From: Epiperipatus broadwayi
Lineage: Eukaryota > Onychophora > Udeonychophora > Euonychophora > Peripatidae
Assembly: GCA_028023455.1 (NCBI GenBank)
Contig: JAQFVV010012397.1
Span: 436,001-500,000, forward strand
Length of the DNA: 64,000 nt
Direction: 5' to 3'
Shown: positions 22,156 through 33,877 of the stretch, piece after piece
Position numbering within the stretch: position 1 is the stretch's first letter
Layout of the letters: the number at the start of each line of letters is the position of its first letter
Notes under the pieces: generated by a model
The model's input: the letters and a program-made list of their open reading frames with translations, nothing else
Told to the model about the DNA's origin: nothing
The model's database searches: none
Program-made: the position numbers and the translations under genes

Positions 22156-23580
22156 GTGTGAAGGCAATTCATTCTATCAAAGTTTTTTTTTTTAAATCAT
22201 GACCGTTATTCAGGATAAATCGTTTGTTTTCTTATTATTTAAAAGCATTTTAATAATCAATCAATCCAGAAAATGACATTTTATTAAATCATAGATTATC
22301 TTAATAAACATATCTTACAAAATATTTTTATTTCATCTATTACTCCACTGCATTTCATTTTTAAATATATTTCCCTTTTGTATTAGTTACAATCAATTAA
22401 TTTAAGTGACATTTCATTATATCATATTTTAACTTAAGAAATACAATTTGCGAAATATTTTAAAAGCTGTACAATTTTCCTACCTGAACCTATATCTGCT
22501 GGTTCTAGGGACAATTCATTCTATCACTTTTCCAATCAATGAGGGGTTTCTGAGCGCTTGACAAGCTGATGGGCAGTTCACAGGCCTTGATTTATTTTAC
22601 TTCATAGCTGAACCAAGAGAGAGAGAGAGAGAGAGAAAACTATTTTCAATTATTCAGACATTTGAAGATATAATATTTTAACCACTTGTTTCTTCATTTA
22701 ATCTTTTATTAGTTATAAGTTCCTTGTTTTTATTGTTCACTGTTCACAAAGCATTGTTGGGCTAGAATTCATATAATATGGATTTTTCTAATAACAGCCT
22801 TGATGCGTTCTGACTGTATGTCAGCTACAAAAATCTCTTAAGCAATCTCTACTCCCCTATTTATCTCTTTATGCTTTTGGCAGAAACAGATTCTAATAAC
22901 TATTATCTAATGTTTTTGGAAAAACATCTATTGATTTTTATGCCCATGGTGATCTTTTTTATTTATTAATCGTTAATTATAGCCTTCTTTTTGATAATCT
23001 GTAAACTTTAAACTTTTGCAAAATATTGCAATTTAACAATACTTTTAATATTTTAAAATATTAATTTTTAAATTGCTGTCATCTTTTTATTTCTTCATTT
23101 TAACTTTTATTTTTGAAACTGTGTCAGCTTTTTTTTTATTTTATCTCGACAGTTTTTAATGGGGGGGGGGGAGAACTTCAAATTATATATGTGAAACAAC
23201 CTGACTGTTTCAATATATATATATATAAAGTAAAGGAAAAGTAGAAATAAACACAGACATAAATTTTTGTAGATATTTTTCTATATTTCCTGAATAATAA
23301 TCAGGAATTAAATAGTTCTGGATTTAAAACAGAATATTATTACAAATTAAACAGTTAAAAGGATCTAATAAATATTATTTGTAATTTTGATTTTGAATTT
23401 TAAAATAAGCATGGTTTATTTTTGAAGTTTTTTAATTAATTCTCTAAGTAAAAACATGTAGATTACACCTTTTGTAAAATTTCTAAGTTGCTTTTAAAAG
23501 GACTAGTGATCTTTTTAAAAAAATAAGGATTAGACAGAAAAAAAACTTTTCTTTCAATTAAAGTGTTTTTATCACCTCAG
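22156..23580. other. No gene; simple repeats
   Basis: Contains a (GA)n run at about 22616-22636, a G-tract at about 23161-23171 and a (TA)n run near 23215-23227. No coding or transposon structure seen. Confidence 0.45.
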
Positions 23581-24000
23581 CGGCTCTTATAAAAATTGCT
23601 GATAAAAATATCAGTTCAGTCTGGTTTAAATTTTTGAGAAGCAGTGGCTAAATTGGCCAGCTACAAAGTTAGTTATAATATTTTGTTGCAGCTTGTTGAA
23701 GTTTGCAGCAGTTGGTTTTAACTCCAGAGTTGGCTGGTGGATGTATACAGAGCTCCCAAGAGATGTGGCTAAAGTCAAGGAAGGAGATCTAGTGGCAGTC
23801 TATTGATTCACTAGGGGGGTTTAGATACACCTAGAAGGAAGACCCACTTTCTCTGTCTCTAAAGCCTTAAATATGGACAAAAGTTTTCTGGCCTGAAACT
23901 CATCAAATCCTAGAGAGTAGGGAACACATGGAATGTCAACATGCCTAAATATACTTTCCCAATGCTGACAATTACATGAACTGGTTTACATCAAGAAAAA
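23581..24000. other. G+C-richer island of unknown origin
   Basis: Composition shifts noticeably for about 400 bp. A plus-strand frame near 23710-23805 reads protein-like residues (for example WWMYTELPRDVAKVKEGDL) before a stop, but neither splice sites nor a family is recognisable. It may be a retroelement fragment. Confidence 0.3.
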
Positions 24001-24639
24001 CCATCAGTTGCTGAAGAAGTAATTATACATATGCTGATTTATCAAAAGGCAGAGAGGCACAGATAAATGTATATATAGCTGGTCAGTTAGTTTAAAATCC
24101 TTAAAATGACTTTTAAAATTATAACTTAATAACTTAAAGTAAAACAAATGATTAATTTGTTTGAGTCACATGTCTAAAAAAGGGACATAGATGATTTTAT
24201 ATATATATTTTATAAAGAAGTTATTTTAATATTCCTTAAAAAGGCATTGTTTTAATCTATATTTTTAAATTTACAAAAATCCAGACATTTTTTTTAAATC
24301 TATATTTTTAAATTTAAAAAAAATCTTATAATTAATAGTCAACTTGTGATCGTGCAACATATATAGAAGAATATGATTTTAAAATAATCATTTGTTGAAG
24401 GAATATTATTAAAGATGTTTATTTAAAAGAAATTTTTTTATTATGGACCACCAAAGAATTCACATTTATCATTGTATCAAACTAAAATATGTAAACATTA
24501 CTGTGTGTATAAATGGCTAAATGCACATACATATATATTAAATCTTGTCCTATAAAAAGGAAAATACATTTTTGCTATTATTAAATATGACAGAAAATGA
24601 ATTTCATTTATATAATTAATTAATTGTTGTACCATATAT

Positions 24640-25500
24640 TTGAGCACAGATTATATATGTGTGTTGTAAATGAACCTATTAAGAGATATTGAAAACCACA
24701 ATGTAATAAAGTGAATTATGTTCTTACATTAAATAACACATATAGAAAAATTTTAATCATTTATAATATTTTATATAACAATTCAAATATGTTATGTAAA
24801 TAAATTAATATATTCCACTGATATGCAGAGATATATATGCGTTTAATTAAATCTAGCATCAAGTATTTGTATTATTAAAAATATAAGTTAAAAAGTTTAA
24901 TCATGTATTATTGTAGGGCAATTTAAATATGTTCAAAAATTATATGCACCCACATGTATGTATGTATATATATGTCAATTGTATTGCAAATACCAATGTG
25001 TTAGATGGACACTTATATGTAAAATTTTAATCCTTTTTAATTATTAAATGTCAATTGAAAACTGTTCACTTTATATCAAGCCAAATGTCTATGTGCAGAA
25101 TGAGTTTTAAATAAATCTAATGGAACATATATGTAAAGCATAATACTAACTTGAATTTTGTATAGTAATTTTGTAAATCACAAATGTGATAATTTTTTAT
25201 TATATGTAAATCAAAATCAGAAGGATCTAATATGTATCGCCATATTCTATAGACCTTAATATTATTCAGTTGTTAAAAATTGTACTGCAGCATCTTTTGA
25301 TCACTATAAGTTATAGATGTCATGTCTATTGAGTTATATTTGAGCATAGCGGTTTGATTATATAAATGGGAATGTATTTAGTGCTTATGGGCATCCAGAT
25401 CATGATGATGGTTGATATATTCTGGTTGGGACTAAGAGTATATTCTTTAAAGCCCATGCACTACATTTTATTTTAGTTTAGACTTAGAAGTAAAGTTTAT
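24640..25500. repeat. Old 1.37-kb tandem duplication, first copy
   Basis: This segment aligns with 26020-26890 at an offset of about 1.37 kb. Shared landmarks include aaaaatataagttaaaaagt near 24878 and 26249, and taattttgtaaatcacaaat near 25166 and 26529. Many substitutions and indels separate the copies. No coding sequence is visible in either. Confidence 0.75.
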
Positions 25501-26019
25501 ACTTAGCCATCTTTTCCCTGATACCCCCATCCTGTTACAAATGGTTACCTGGAAGAGAGCTGATGATAATCATGAATGTGGAAATCATTATAAATGGCTG
25601 CCCAACATAAGACTGATGACGATCACATACTAGTGATCATCATTTCAAATTTATCTATTTATTAAATATAAACAAATTAATAAGTAAATTATTTTTTAAA
25701 AAAAATAAAACATTATAATTAAGAATCAAGAATATTTTATTGACTGCCCTATTTTTTTTTAAAAAAGAGATATTTCTAAAATCTTTTAGACTAGAAAAAA
25801 AAAGACATTTTAAATGAATCAACTGTCAAAAAAATTTGATAGTATTTACTTTTAAAGAAAAAATATTATATCCAGAAAAGATAATTGTGAAAATAATCTT
25901 TAATAATTTTATTGTGTTAAATTGAAATATGATGTAAACGTCAATGTGTGAATATACATACACAGATATATGTAAAATGTTAAACATTTATAGTATTTTT
26001 ATACAATTGAAAAGTTTAA

Positions 26020-26890
26020 TCATGTGTTTATTATTTTATGTCAGTTGAAATATAGACAATAAATGTACTGCACTCTGTGTGCATATATATATCAAATGCA
26101 TGTCAGATAGACACATTTAGATAAAAATTAATATAATTCTATTATTTTGATAAATTCAAATATGTTAGGTAAATAAATTAATATATCCCACTGATGTGAA
26201 GATATATATATGCAGTTTAAGTAAACCTAGTATAAAGTATTTGAATTATTAAAAATATAAGTTAAAAAGTTTAATCATGTATTATTGTAGGACAATGTAA
26301 ATATGTTCAGGAATTACATGCACACACATGTATAAGTACATATATATATATATATATTGTTCAGTGTCAAATAAACAAATATGTAAATTTAATTATTTTT
26401 TTTTTATTAAATGTCAATTCAAAAATGTTCAATTTATATTAAGCCACATGATTGTGTGTGTCTAGTTTTAAATAAACTACTGGAAGATATATGTAAATCA
26501 ATGTATAATATACTTGAATTGTGTCTAGTAATTTTGTAAATCACAAATGTGATAATTTTTTTATTGTATATTAATCAAAATCAGAAGACTTCATTTATAT
26601 GTAAAGCCATATTTTAAAGCCCTTAATGTTTTATTTTTTATATTGTTATTAATAAACTTGAATTCAATTGTTACAAATTATATTGTATTATTTTTGGTCA
26701 CTATAACAGTACTTGAGCTTATGTTCTCTGAGCTAGATTCAAGTACAACGAGCTGAATATATAAATGGGGATGTATTTAGTATTTTAGGGCAGCCAGTGT
26801 GACATTGTTCTGGCTTGGTATGAGGATTATATTCTGCAAAGCCCCTGCACTATATTTTGTTTAGTTTAATCTATTAGAATTTAAGTTTAT
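26020..26890. repeat. Old 1.37-kb tandem duplication, second copy
   Basis: Partner of 24640-25500. A (TA)n run at about 26339-26358 lengthens it relative to the first copy. Both copies end in a related tail containing gcactatattttgtttagttt or a variant. Confidence 0.75.
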
Positions 26891-27734
26891 AGTTGGCCAG
26901 AACATTAATGGTACTAAGTGGTCAGAGAATTGATGATGATCAGCATGTTTTAATATCCCAGCATTACTGCTTTATGATTGTATATTCTTATGGATGAGCA
27001 CTTAGTTTGTGTATCCAAATTATGTTTGCATAATCGCCCAAGCTGGCAAAGGCTCAATAGTTAGTCTGGCTTACATGAGACCCATTTCAAATCCAATCGC
27101 CATATTGACTGCAGTTTGATTATGGATCATTCATGATGATGAATAGTTATTTTGAGTATTACTCATACTTATTTTTATTGGTAATGCTGGTTGATTTATA
27201 CTTACTTTTAACTCATCTCTTCTGATCTAATTGGCTGATCTCACACAGATCTTATAATCTCATGCTCTCAATCTTATAATACCTCATTAATGATATATTT
27301 TGGATGTTAAGAATTACTTTAACATTTTTTTAATAATATCTTACTTAAATATTATATTTTTTGTAAATTTTAAATTTAATTTATTTGGGAGTGATGATAT
27401 TTTCGCATCGCCCCCGGTACAACTCTGTATTACCCCATCCCATTACAATATATAATGTCGTTGTTATTTATTTTCATTGAAATTTAAAAAAAAAAAAGTT
27501 TATCATTATCCGAATTCAAAATCATAATAAATTCTATGTTTTGAGACAGGTTTAAAGAGATATCTAAGCAAGAAATTATTATCACCAAGCAATTGTCAGC
27601 CAACCTCAAAGAAAACTCATTGTAAACTTTAATGAATCAAAATATTAGAATTGCACTGATAAATAATAAAACCACTAAAGATATAAGATAAATAATAAAA
27701 CTAACAGTAATACAAAAAGAATAAAAATACTTAC
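26891..27734. other. Presumed intron, no gene seen
   Basis: AT-rich sequence downstream of the sushi exon at 27735 on the minus strand. Contains an A-tract near 27486. Nothing recognised. Confidence 0.4.
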
Positions 27735-27905
27735 ATTCACATGAAGGGAAGTTACTCCATGTGCCATTATGAAAGCAATGAACTTCTTGTGAACCTTTTA
27801 AAACATATCCAGCTTGACAATGATAAGTAATTACTCCATTTGTACCATTTGGAATTGAAAAATTGGAAAAAGAATTTGCAATATCAGCTGGTTGCCTGCA
27901 CATTA
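27735..27905 (-). CDS. Sushi/CCP domain exon, intact
   Basis: A 171-nt phase 1-1 exon encodes one sushi module. The acceptor is tttctttag| and the donor gaat|gtaagt, both good. Residues expected of the fold are present: M-C-R-Q-P, the asparagine/serine-rich first strand N-S-F-S-N-F-S-I-P, Y-H-C-Q-A-G-Y-V-L-K-G, V-H-C-F-H-N-G-T-W and F-P-S-C-E. All four cysteines and the tryptophan are kept. It has N-x-[ST] sequons (for example N-G-T), consistent with an extracellular glycoprotein. It is closest in wording to the exon at 54471-54641. The next exon upstream in transcript order is broken by a MITE. Confidence 0.9.
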
Positions 27906-27999
27906 CTAAAGAAAAATAGAAAGCATTTAGAAGGAATTAAAATCATAATACCAGTATATGTAAAACTGCAAAAATAAGTAATAAAATAAACATAAATAT

Positions 28000-28046
28000 T
28001 TTGCATTGATAAATAACAATTCTGCTTGTTTCATTTGCTTCAGATA
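28000..28046 (-). pseudogene. Sushi exon, part downstream of MITE
   Basis: After the MITE the minus strand resumes a sushi frame, with N-E-T-S-R-I-V-I-Y-Q-C-K-I, matching the second-cysteine region of the neighbouring exons. Beyond that the homology stops, and the third and fourth cysteines and the donor are missing. The exon was therefore truncated as well as interrupted. Confidence 0.75.
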
Positions 28047-29115
28047 CACCTGGGTCTCTTTTTACGCGGACTTATTTAATACGATTTTGAAGTTACGCGA
28101 TTCCTGTTTCACCGGAAGTCGAACTCCGATAATGCGCTATTACTTTAAATAATAAATTTTGCGCACTTACGTTATATTGAAAGTAATAGCACATTATAGG
28201 AATTCGACTTTCATCTTAATAATTTCAATATTTTTAGTGCTTTATAATAGTAAGATTTTATGCAATAATGAAATTAAAATCATGATTTCCACATTTTATG
28301 TATACACACATTAAATTTTACAAGATTATAATGTAAATTTGTTCAAACATTGTGCGTGTTAATTTTGCATTTTAAATCACATTCTGTTTTTGCTTTTTAA
28401 AAAAGAACGTAATCAATTATTAATCATTCAGTGTCCACAAGTTTATTTTTAAAAGGTCAGTAATAGCAGTGGGCACAATTAAATTTGACAATTAAAAATT
28501 AAAATCTGATTTTTAATTGTAATTAACAATTTAAAAATTAAATGACGACTTGAAATTAATGTGATATGAAATTTGATTTTTAAAGGGAATTGAAAATTAA
28601 AGACAAAAATAAGAATTTAATTTTTAGTTGTTAGTTTCATAAACAATTAATAAAATCATCGTCTCAAAGATTAATTACTAATTACGTTGTCACCAGAAAA
28701 CCATTGACACGACATGAGTGTGAAGGTGGCGCTAGTTGTTTGCAAACGAACGTGTGTTTTGGCAAATAGCTATAATAATTAAGATATGTATAAAAAAATG
28801 TAAATTACTGTACTGTAAATTATGCATAAAAATATATTATTTTGAATAAAATTAAATATTATAGTTAAAAAAAGTTTGTCTTGTATCAATTTTTTTCAAA
28901 TTTGAAATTTTTTATTAGTCATATTTTATTTCCTTATTTTTTTTTTGTGCAAATTTTAAAGTAATTTTACATTGGTGCTTTGCTTTTATGCGAATTTTGA
29001 AAAATCACAGACCGCCTCCCCCCTTTTTCAATGTAAGTTACGTCTATTTTTGCGCGATTTCATTTGCGCGTGTTTTCTGAGGAACCTATCTATTGCGTAA
29101 AACGAGACCCAGGTG
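28047..29115. mobile_element. Mariner/Tc1-type MITE, copy 2, inside a sushi exon
   Basis: The terminal sequences are those of the copy at 20492-21433, in opposite orientation, and TA flanks both ends (28045-28046 and 29116-29117). The outer parts align closely with copy 1. The middle (about 28435-28640) differs and holds A/T-rich inverted motifs such as aattaaaaattaaaatctg. The insertion point lies inside a sushi/CCP coding exon. Confidence 0.9.
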
Positions 29116-29117
29116 TA

Positions 29118-29162
29118 TAATAGAAAATGAATTGGAAAGTGCTGGAGGTTCTCCACATATTA
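29118..29162 (-). pseudogene. Sushi exon, part upstream of MITE
   Basis: The minus strand has a good acceptor (atttcag| at 29163) followed by I-C-G-E-P-P-A-L-S-N-S-F-S, the start of a sushi module in the usual phase. The frame is then cut by the MITE. The frame on the far side fits the frame here once one TA and the MITE are set aside, so insertion hit a frame that was still open across the site. Confidence 0.75.
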
Positions 29163-29306
29163 CTGAAATATTATTAAAAATGTATATATATATTATAGTT
29201 GAAATATCTTTACTAGATTCTTAAAAAAATATTAAATTAATAATTAAACTTTTGAAATACTAACTTTAAAAATAAATATTTTAAATAAAAACAAAAACAA
29301 ACTTAT

Positions 29307-29477
29307 TTTCACATGAAGGCATCTTAGACCATTGCCTTTCTGGAGTACAATGAACTTCTTTTGAACCTTTTAAGACAAAAGATTCAACACACTGATAAAT
29401 GGCAACACCATTTGTTCTATTTGGTATTGAAAAATTTAAAAATGAGTTGTTAAATACTGGAGGTTGAATACACATTA
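29307..29477 (-). pseudogene. Sushi exon with both splice sites lost
   Basis: The coding content is still intact: M-C-I-Q-P-P, N-S-F-L-N-F-S-I-P-N, Y-Q-C-V-E-S-F, V-H-C-T-P-E-R-Q-W and M-P-S-C-E. The length is 171 nt, the same as the intact exons. However, the acceptor AG has become AC (tatcttcac|taatg) and the donor GT has become AT (gaaa|ataagt). With no nearby replacement sites in the right phase, the exon is probably skipped. The long open frame here is exon plus read-through. The preserved codons with dead splice sites suggest recent loss. Confidence 0.75.
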
Positions 29478-29860
29478 GTGAAGATAAGATAAGTTAACTG
29501 AGGAAATATACTCAAAATATCCAATAAAGATGTTTAGAGGTTTCTTTTTCATCACAACAAGATGATGGAAAGCAATTTAACTTAGTCTTTTGTGTTACAT
29601 TTTTCTTGGATATTTATATTTTCTCATGATAAATGGCAACACCATTTGTTCTATTTGGTATTGAAAAATTTAAAAATGAGTTGTTAAATACTGGAGGTTG
29701 AATACACATTAGTGAAGATAAGATAAGTTAACTGAGGAAATATACTCAAAATATCCAATAAAGATGTTTAGAGGTTTCTTTTTCATCACAACAAGATGAT
29801 GGAAAGCAATTTAACTTAGTCTTTTGTGTTACATTTTTCTTGGATATTTATATTTTCTCA
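29393..29860. repeat. Perfect-looking 234-bp tandem duplication across sushi exon boundary
   Basis: Two units, 29393-29626 and 29627-29860, are identical as far as I can read. Each carries the first half of the sushi pseudoexon (minus strand) plus about 150 bp of upstream flanking sequence, including the mutated acceptor. The second unit therefore adds a half exon with no downstream half. Identity implies a very recent event or an assembly duplication. Confidence 0.9.
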
Positions 29861-30583
29861 TGTTGCAAATGACTGACAGATTTCTATAATTTCTGGATTT
29901 TTATTAAAATAAAAAGTGCAGGCCTGCTTCAAAGCTATGGTATGTTTAATATTAAAGCATGGTTATGGAAAATTATATCTGTATCAGTTTTTTAAAAGCA
30001 TTATACTTAAAATAAGTAATCATACCTATCTTATATTGACAATGAAAAAAATGCCAATTTAATTCAGCTTTGAAAAGATTTGATAAAATTGTACAAATAT
30101 GTGAACATTAGTAATTTCTATTTTTTTTTTTTTTTGACAGTAGAAAGGACTTTAAAGATACTTTTTTAAAATATGCTGTTGTCTATCTATATATACAATG
30201 GTCATTTAAAGTCAATTCAAACAGTATCCATATCCAGAAAAAGTATAAATAATATGTACTTTACAGATCCAATTAAAACCTTACTTAACAGAAAATATAA
30301 CTGTTATATTTTGTAGAAAATATATTAGGTTTTAGTAACTCGAAAGCTACAAGTTAAGAGCTAAGTTTTACTTCAAAGAAAAAACAGTAATGAAATGTAA
30401 ATACGTATCTAGTTTAAGAAGCAATAAAAAGATCACTAATAATTAATGGACATAAATGTAAATAGATATGTAAGTTTTAAAAAAGTAATGAAATATAAAT
30501 TCTGTAAAAATAAAGGAAACTTTATTTGATAATTTAAGTTTAAGTGTAATTCAAAAAAGAAAGATTGGTCTGCAGATAAAGAT
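29861..30583. other. Presumed intron, no gene seen
   Basis: AT-rich sequence with a T-tract near 30121-30136. Nothing recognised. Confidence 0.4.
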
Positions 30584-31605
30584 TACCAATAGCTCAAACA
30601 AGCTCTTAATTGATAAGTGTGGGATGAGAAAATATTTAAAATGTCTATCCAGAACATTCCTATCTCCAGACCAACTGGCTTCGAGCTTATGGTACACCTC
30701 AGTGAAGAGCTAAAATATTCAAACACTAGATCCAAAACATCAACTCAAAACCCAGCACTTATTTCATATGTAATATTTAAGTAGAAACTCTGAAATTTTC
30801 AGACATGAAAATGTCTTTAATTCCACCTATCTAACTTAAATAGCTATATGGGACTGAACCAAATTCAGATCTACCATATTTTAATAGCCTCAGCATAGCC
30901 AAAGCCTTAAAGGTAAAATTATAATAATCAAAAAAGCAAGTCATATATAATGTGACATTACTTTTATAAGCTTGTATTTACAAAAATGTAATACAGAGAG
31001 CATACCAATAGGTCAAACAAGCTCTTAATTGATAAGCTCAAAACCAGTTGGTCTGGAGATAGGAATGTTCTGGATAGAGATTTTAAATATTTTCTCATAT
31101 TGCACTTATCAATTGAGCTTATTTGAGCTATTGGTATACTTTCTGTATTACACTTTTGTAAATACAAGCTTATAAAAGTAATTTTATATTATATATGACT
31201 TGCTTTTTTTTTATTATAATTTTACCTTAAAGGCTTGGCCATGCTGAGGCTATTAAAATATGGTAGATCTGAATTTGGTTCAATCCCATATAGCTATTTA
31301 AGTTAGATAGCTGGAATTTCAGAGTTTCTACTTAAATATTACGTATGAAATAAGTGCTGGATTTTGAGTTAATGTTTTGTATCTAGTATCTGAATATTCT
31401 AGCTCTTCACTGAGGTGAGCCATAAGCTTGAAACCAGTTGGTCTGGAGATAGGAATGTTCTGGATAGAGATTTTAAATATTTTTTCATACCACACTTATC
31501 AATTAAGAACTTGTTTGAGCTATTGGTATGCTCTCTGTATTACATTTTTGTAAATACAAGCTTATAAAAGTAATGTCATGTTATACATGACTTGCTTTTT
31601 TGGTT
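30584..31605. repeat. Kilobase palindrome (foldback element)
   Basis: Left arm 30584 to about 31036 and right arm about 31105 to 31528 are reverse complements with few differences. The centre is near 31055-31070. Outside the right arm, 31529-31605 repeats the end module again, so the module with taagcttgtatttac occurs three times (about 30933, 31105 and 31496). I found no coding capacity. The structure could fold into a very long hairpin as DNA or RNA. Confidence 0.8.
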
Positions 31606-32322
31606 ACAGATAAAGATTGTAACTTAAAAGCATTCCATAAAAGATTGCCAAAAGATAATGCAAATGATTACTTTCAAGGCCAGATATAACTCATGGACTT
31701 AAAAGACCAAGAAAACTATGTATTGTTAAAATCAACCCATTAAACTATTTTAGGAGTAACAAATGGAATAAATATTTGAAGTTAATTACTGTGAAATGCG
31801 AACGGACATAATTAAAAGCCAGATCCTTATCATCATTGTAAAAATGCATTAGTCAAATGGATTTACTTTTATATTAGAAATGATAGGAATTTATCAATGA
31901 ATTCAAACAAGGAGAAAACAGTATAAATAGTGTGCACAACAAAAGATCACTGTCATCAGCATTTCTCCACTCATTGTGTGCTGCTGTTGTTGCTGTTATA
32001 AGGATCTTTGAGAAAAGTTGAGGGGAAAGTTGCCCTAAATTTTTCTTCAATGATGAAAGTGTTCCAGAGCCCATGGCTCTGAAGATGAGAGTAAGCCAGC
32101 TAGAGAAAATGTTTATAGACCTCACAAATTTTTTATTATTTTGTGTACGCTTGAGAAGGTCCAATTAGGATTGTGTTTTAAATACTGTGAGTATAAACTT
32201 TTAGTATTCACTTAGGTCCACTACTATTGTAGTAGCTGTATTTGTTGGTTTGGCGAGGATTATAGCACTAAAGATTTAGAACTTTAAATCAAGGACTAAT
32301 TGTTAAAGTGTGTATAAAGGAA
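31606..32322. other. No supported gene; one unexplained minus-strand frame
   Basis: A 96-codon minus-strand frame (31874-32164) covers a slightly G+C-richer patch but has no recognisable domain or splice signals. I do not call it a gene. Confidence 0.3.
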
Positions 32323-32497
32323 TTATGGATCATTATTTAGTTAAATCTTAATGAATGAGTGTATATATATATATATATATTATGCAAATGAATGTATTTA
32401 TTCTTTTTTATGGATCATTATTTAGTTAAATCTTAATGAATATGTGTGTATATATATATATATATATTATGCAAATGAATGTATTTATTCTTTTTTA
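32323..32497. repeat. 85-bp tandem duplication with (TA)n
   Basis: Two near-identical units begin ttatggatcattatttag at 32323 and 32408. Each contains a (TA)n run. Confidence 0.85.
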
Positions 32498-33639
32498 ATA
32501 ACATTTTTGATAATTAATAATTTTGTGATAATTATTGATAATCAACTTCATAGCTGAATACACTACAGTAACTGCTGACAAAATTATTTGCAGAGTCCTA
32601 ATCCTAAAGTAAACCATGAGTTCTCTGCCTATAGAAATATGACATCTTATATTACAATCATACGTTTTACAGTCACTCTATTAACACTCATTTACGAAAC
32701 TTAAGACAACATGTGACATTTACATTACAACTAATATTATCTGGATACCCATTTAGCGATTAATGATTAATAATCAACTGCATTGGCTATGGAATAATTT
32801 TATGAATATAAAACCCTAAGCCTTTCAAGATTCATCTCACTGGATCCAAACTCTAGATTATGCCACAATAAATGTGCTAACCACTATTCCAAAAAGCCAT
32901 TCACAACTTTTCAATTACCTATTTAAATTCTCAAATACAAAACGAGAATCCCATGTTGCCTTTCTGGACTTTGACAGAAGCTGTTGGATGAAAAAATGCA
33001 CAATATTTGTAATTGTAATATTTTCTTATTCTTTTATTTTTAAATAAATTTTATTTTTAGATTTTTAATTTAAAATGCTAAAATTATCAGAGATCTTTGT
33101 AGACTAGTGCAAAAAAAGATTTAATTCCAATATTATGCATCTTAATAATATAATGGCTTATTAATGATGTACATTTAAAGTTGACATTCTAGAGTAAATT
33201 TTGTTAAAGAGTAGCAATTTATCATCAATGTTAAACAAGTGTGCTAAACATGAAACTCTAATGGTTGATTACTATGCTTGTCTTTGAGTATAGAATTTAC
33301 TATGCAAACAAAAATATTTCTAATTTGAAATACATTCTTGGCTTTTAAAACTTTCATGCATGAATTTTCTTCAATAACAAGAATGACAATTTCTATCTAC
33401 TTCATTATAAATTGATTTATTTATATAACCCATTTACACCTTTATTAAACACTTTATATTGCAATCCATAAAATAAAATTTATAGCTTTATATTCCTTGT
33501 AGTTTTAATTGCCCAGCAGTCATCATCAGAGATACAATATTTAAATATTTTGTACATGTTGGATATTGGGTCTTATTCCCTCAATATAAACTTCCCGAAT
33601 TGCGTGACCAAATATACTGGAATGATTATTTTTATTTAC
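32498..33639. other. No gene seen
   Basis: AT-rich sequence. I see no coding signal and no repeat copy elsewhere in the window. Confidence 0.4.
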
Positions 33640-33877
33640 CATGTATATATTTTTTATGGGCAGGATAGGACCATGGACCATCAAAACATCACATGATCAC
33701 CATTTCATATGCTTATACATGCTGTTAATAAGAGTACCAAACTCTCCATATAACAGTGCCATCTTCCTGCATCCATTGATCATGAAAGCTTGCACTTGGA
33801 TGCACTACTGTATGGAGAGTTTTGCTATGCTGACATGGCTGCTTTGTTCTGTAAGATAAGTTAAAGTTTATATATAT
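33640..33877. repeat. Foldback-family fragment abutting LTR element
   Basis: Contains aacatcacatgatcaccattt and, further in, aaactctccatataacagtg and its near complement cactactgtatggagagttt, all shared with the foldback elements at 41548-42130 and 51587-52045. It ends exactly where the LTR of the retrotransposon starts, and similar sequence resumes beyond the other LTR, so the retrotransposon probably landed in a foldback element. Confidence 0.6.

Noticed and set aside
29307-29477. AT and AC at the edges of the sushi pseudoexon as a minor-spliceosome AT-AC pair
   Set aside because: The AT is at the donor of the downstream intron and the AC at the acceptor of the upstream intron, so they do not belong to one intron. 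The U12 donor consensus and branch site are not visible. The neighbouring exons use GT and AG.
31874-32164. 96-codon minus-strand frame
   Set aside because: No recognisable domain, splice sites or neighbours. Retained only as a note in the surrounding region.
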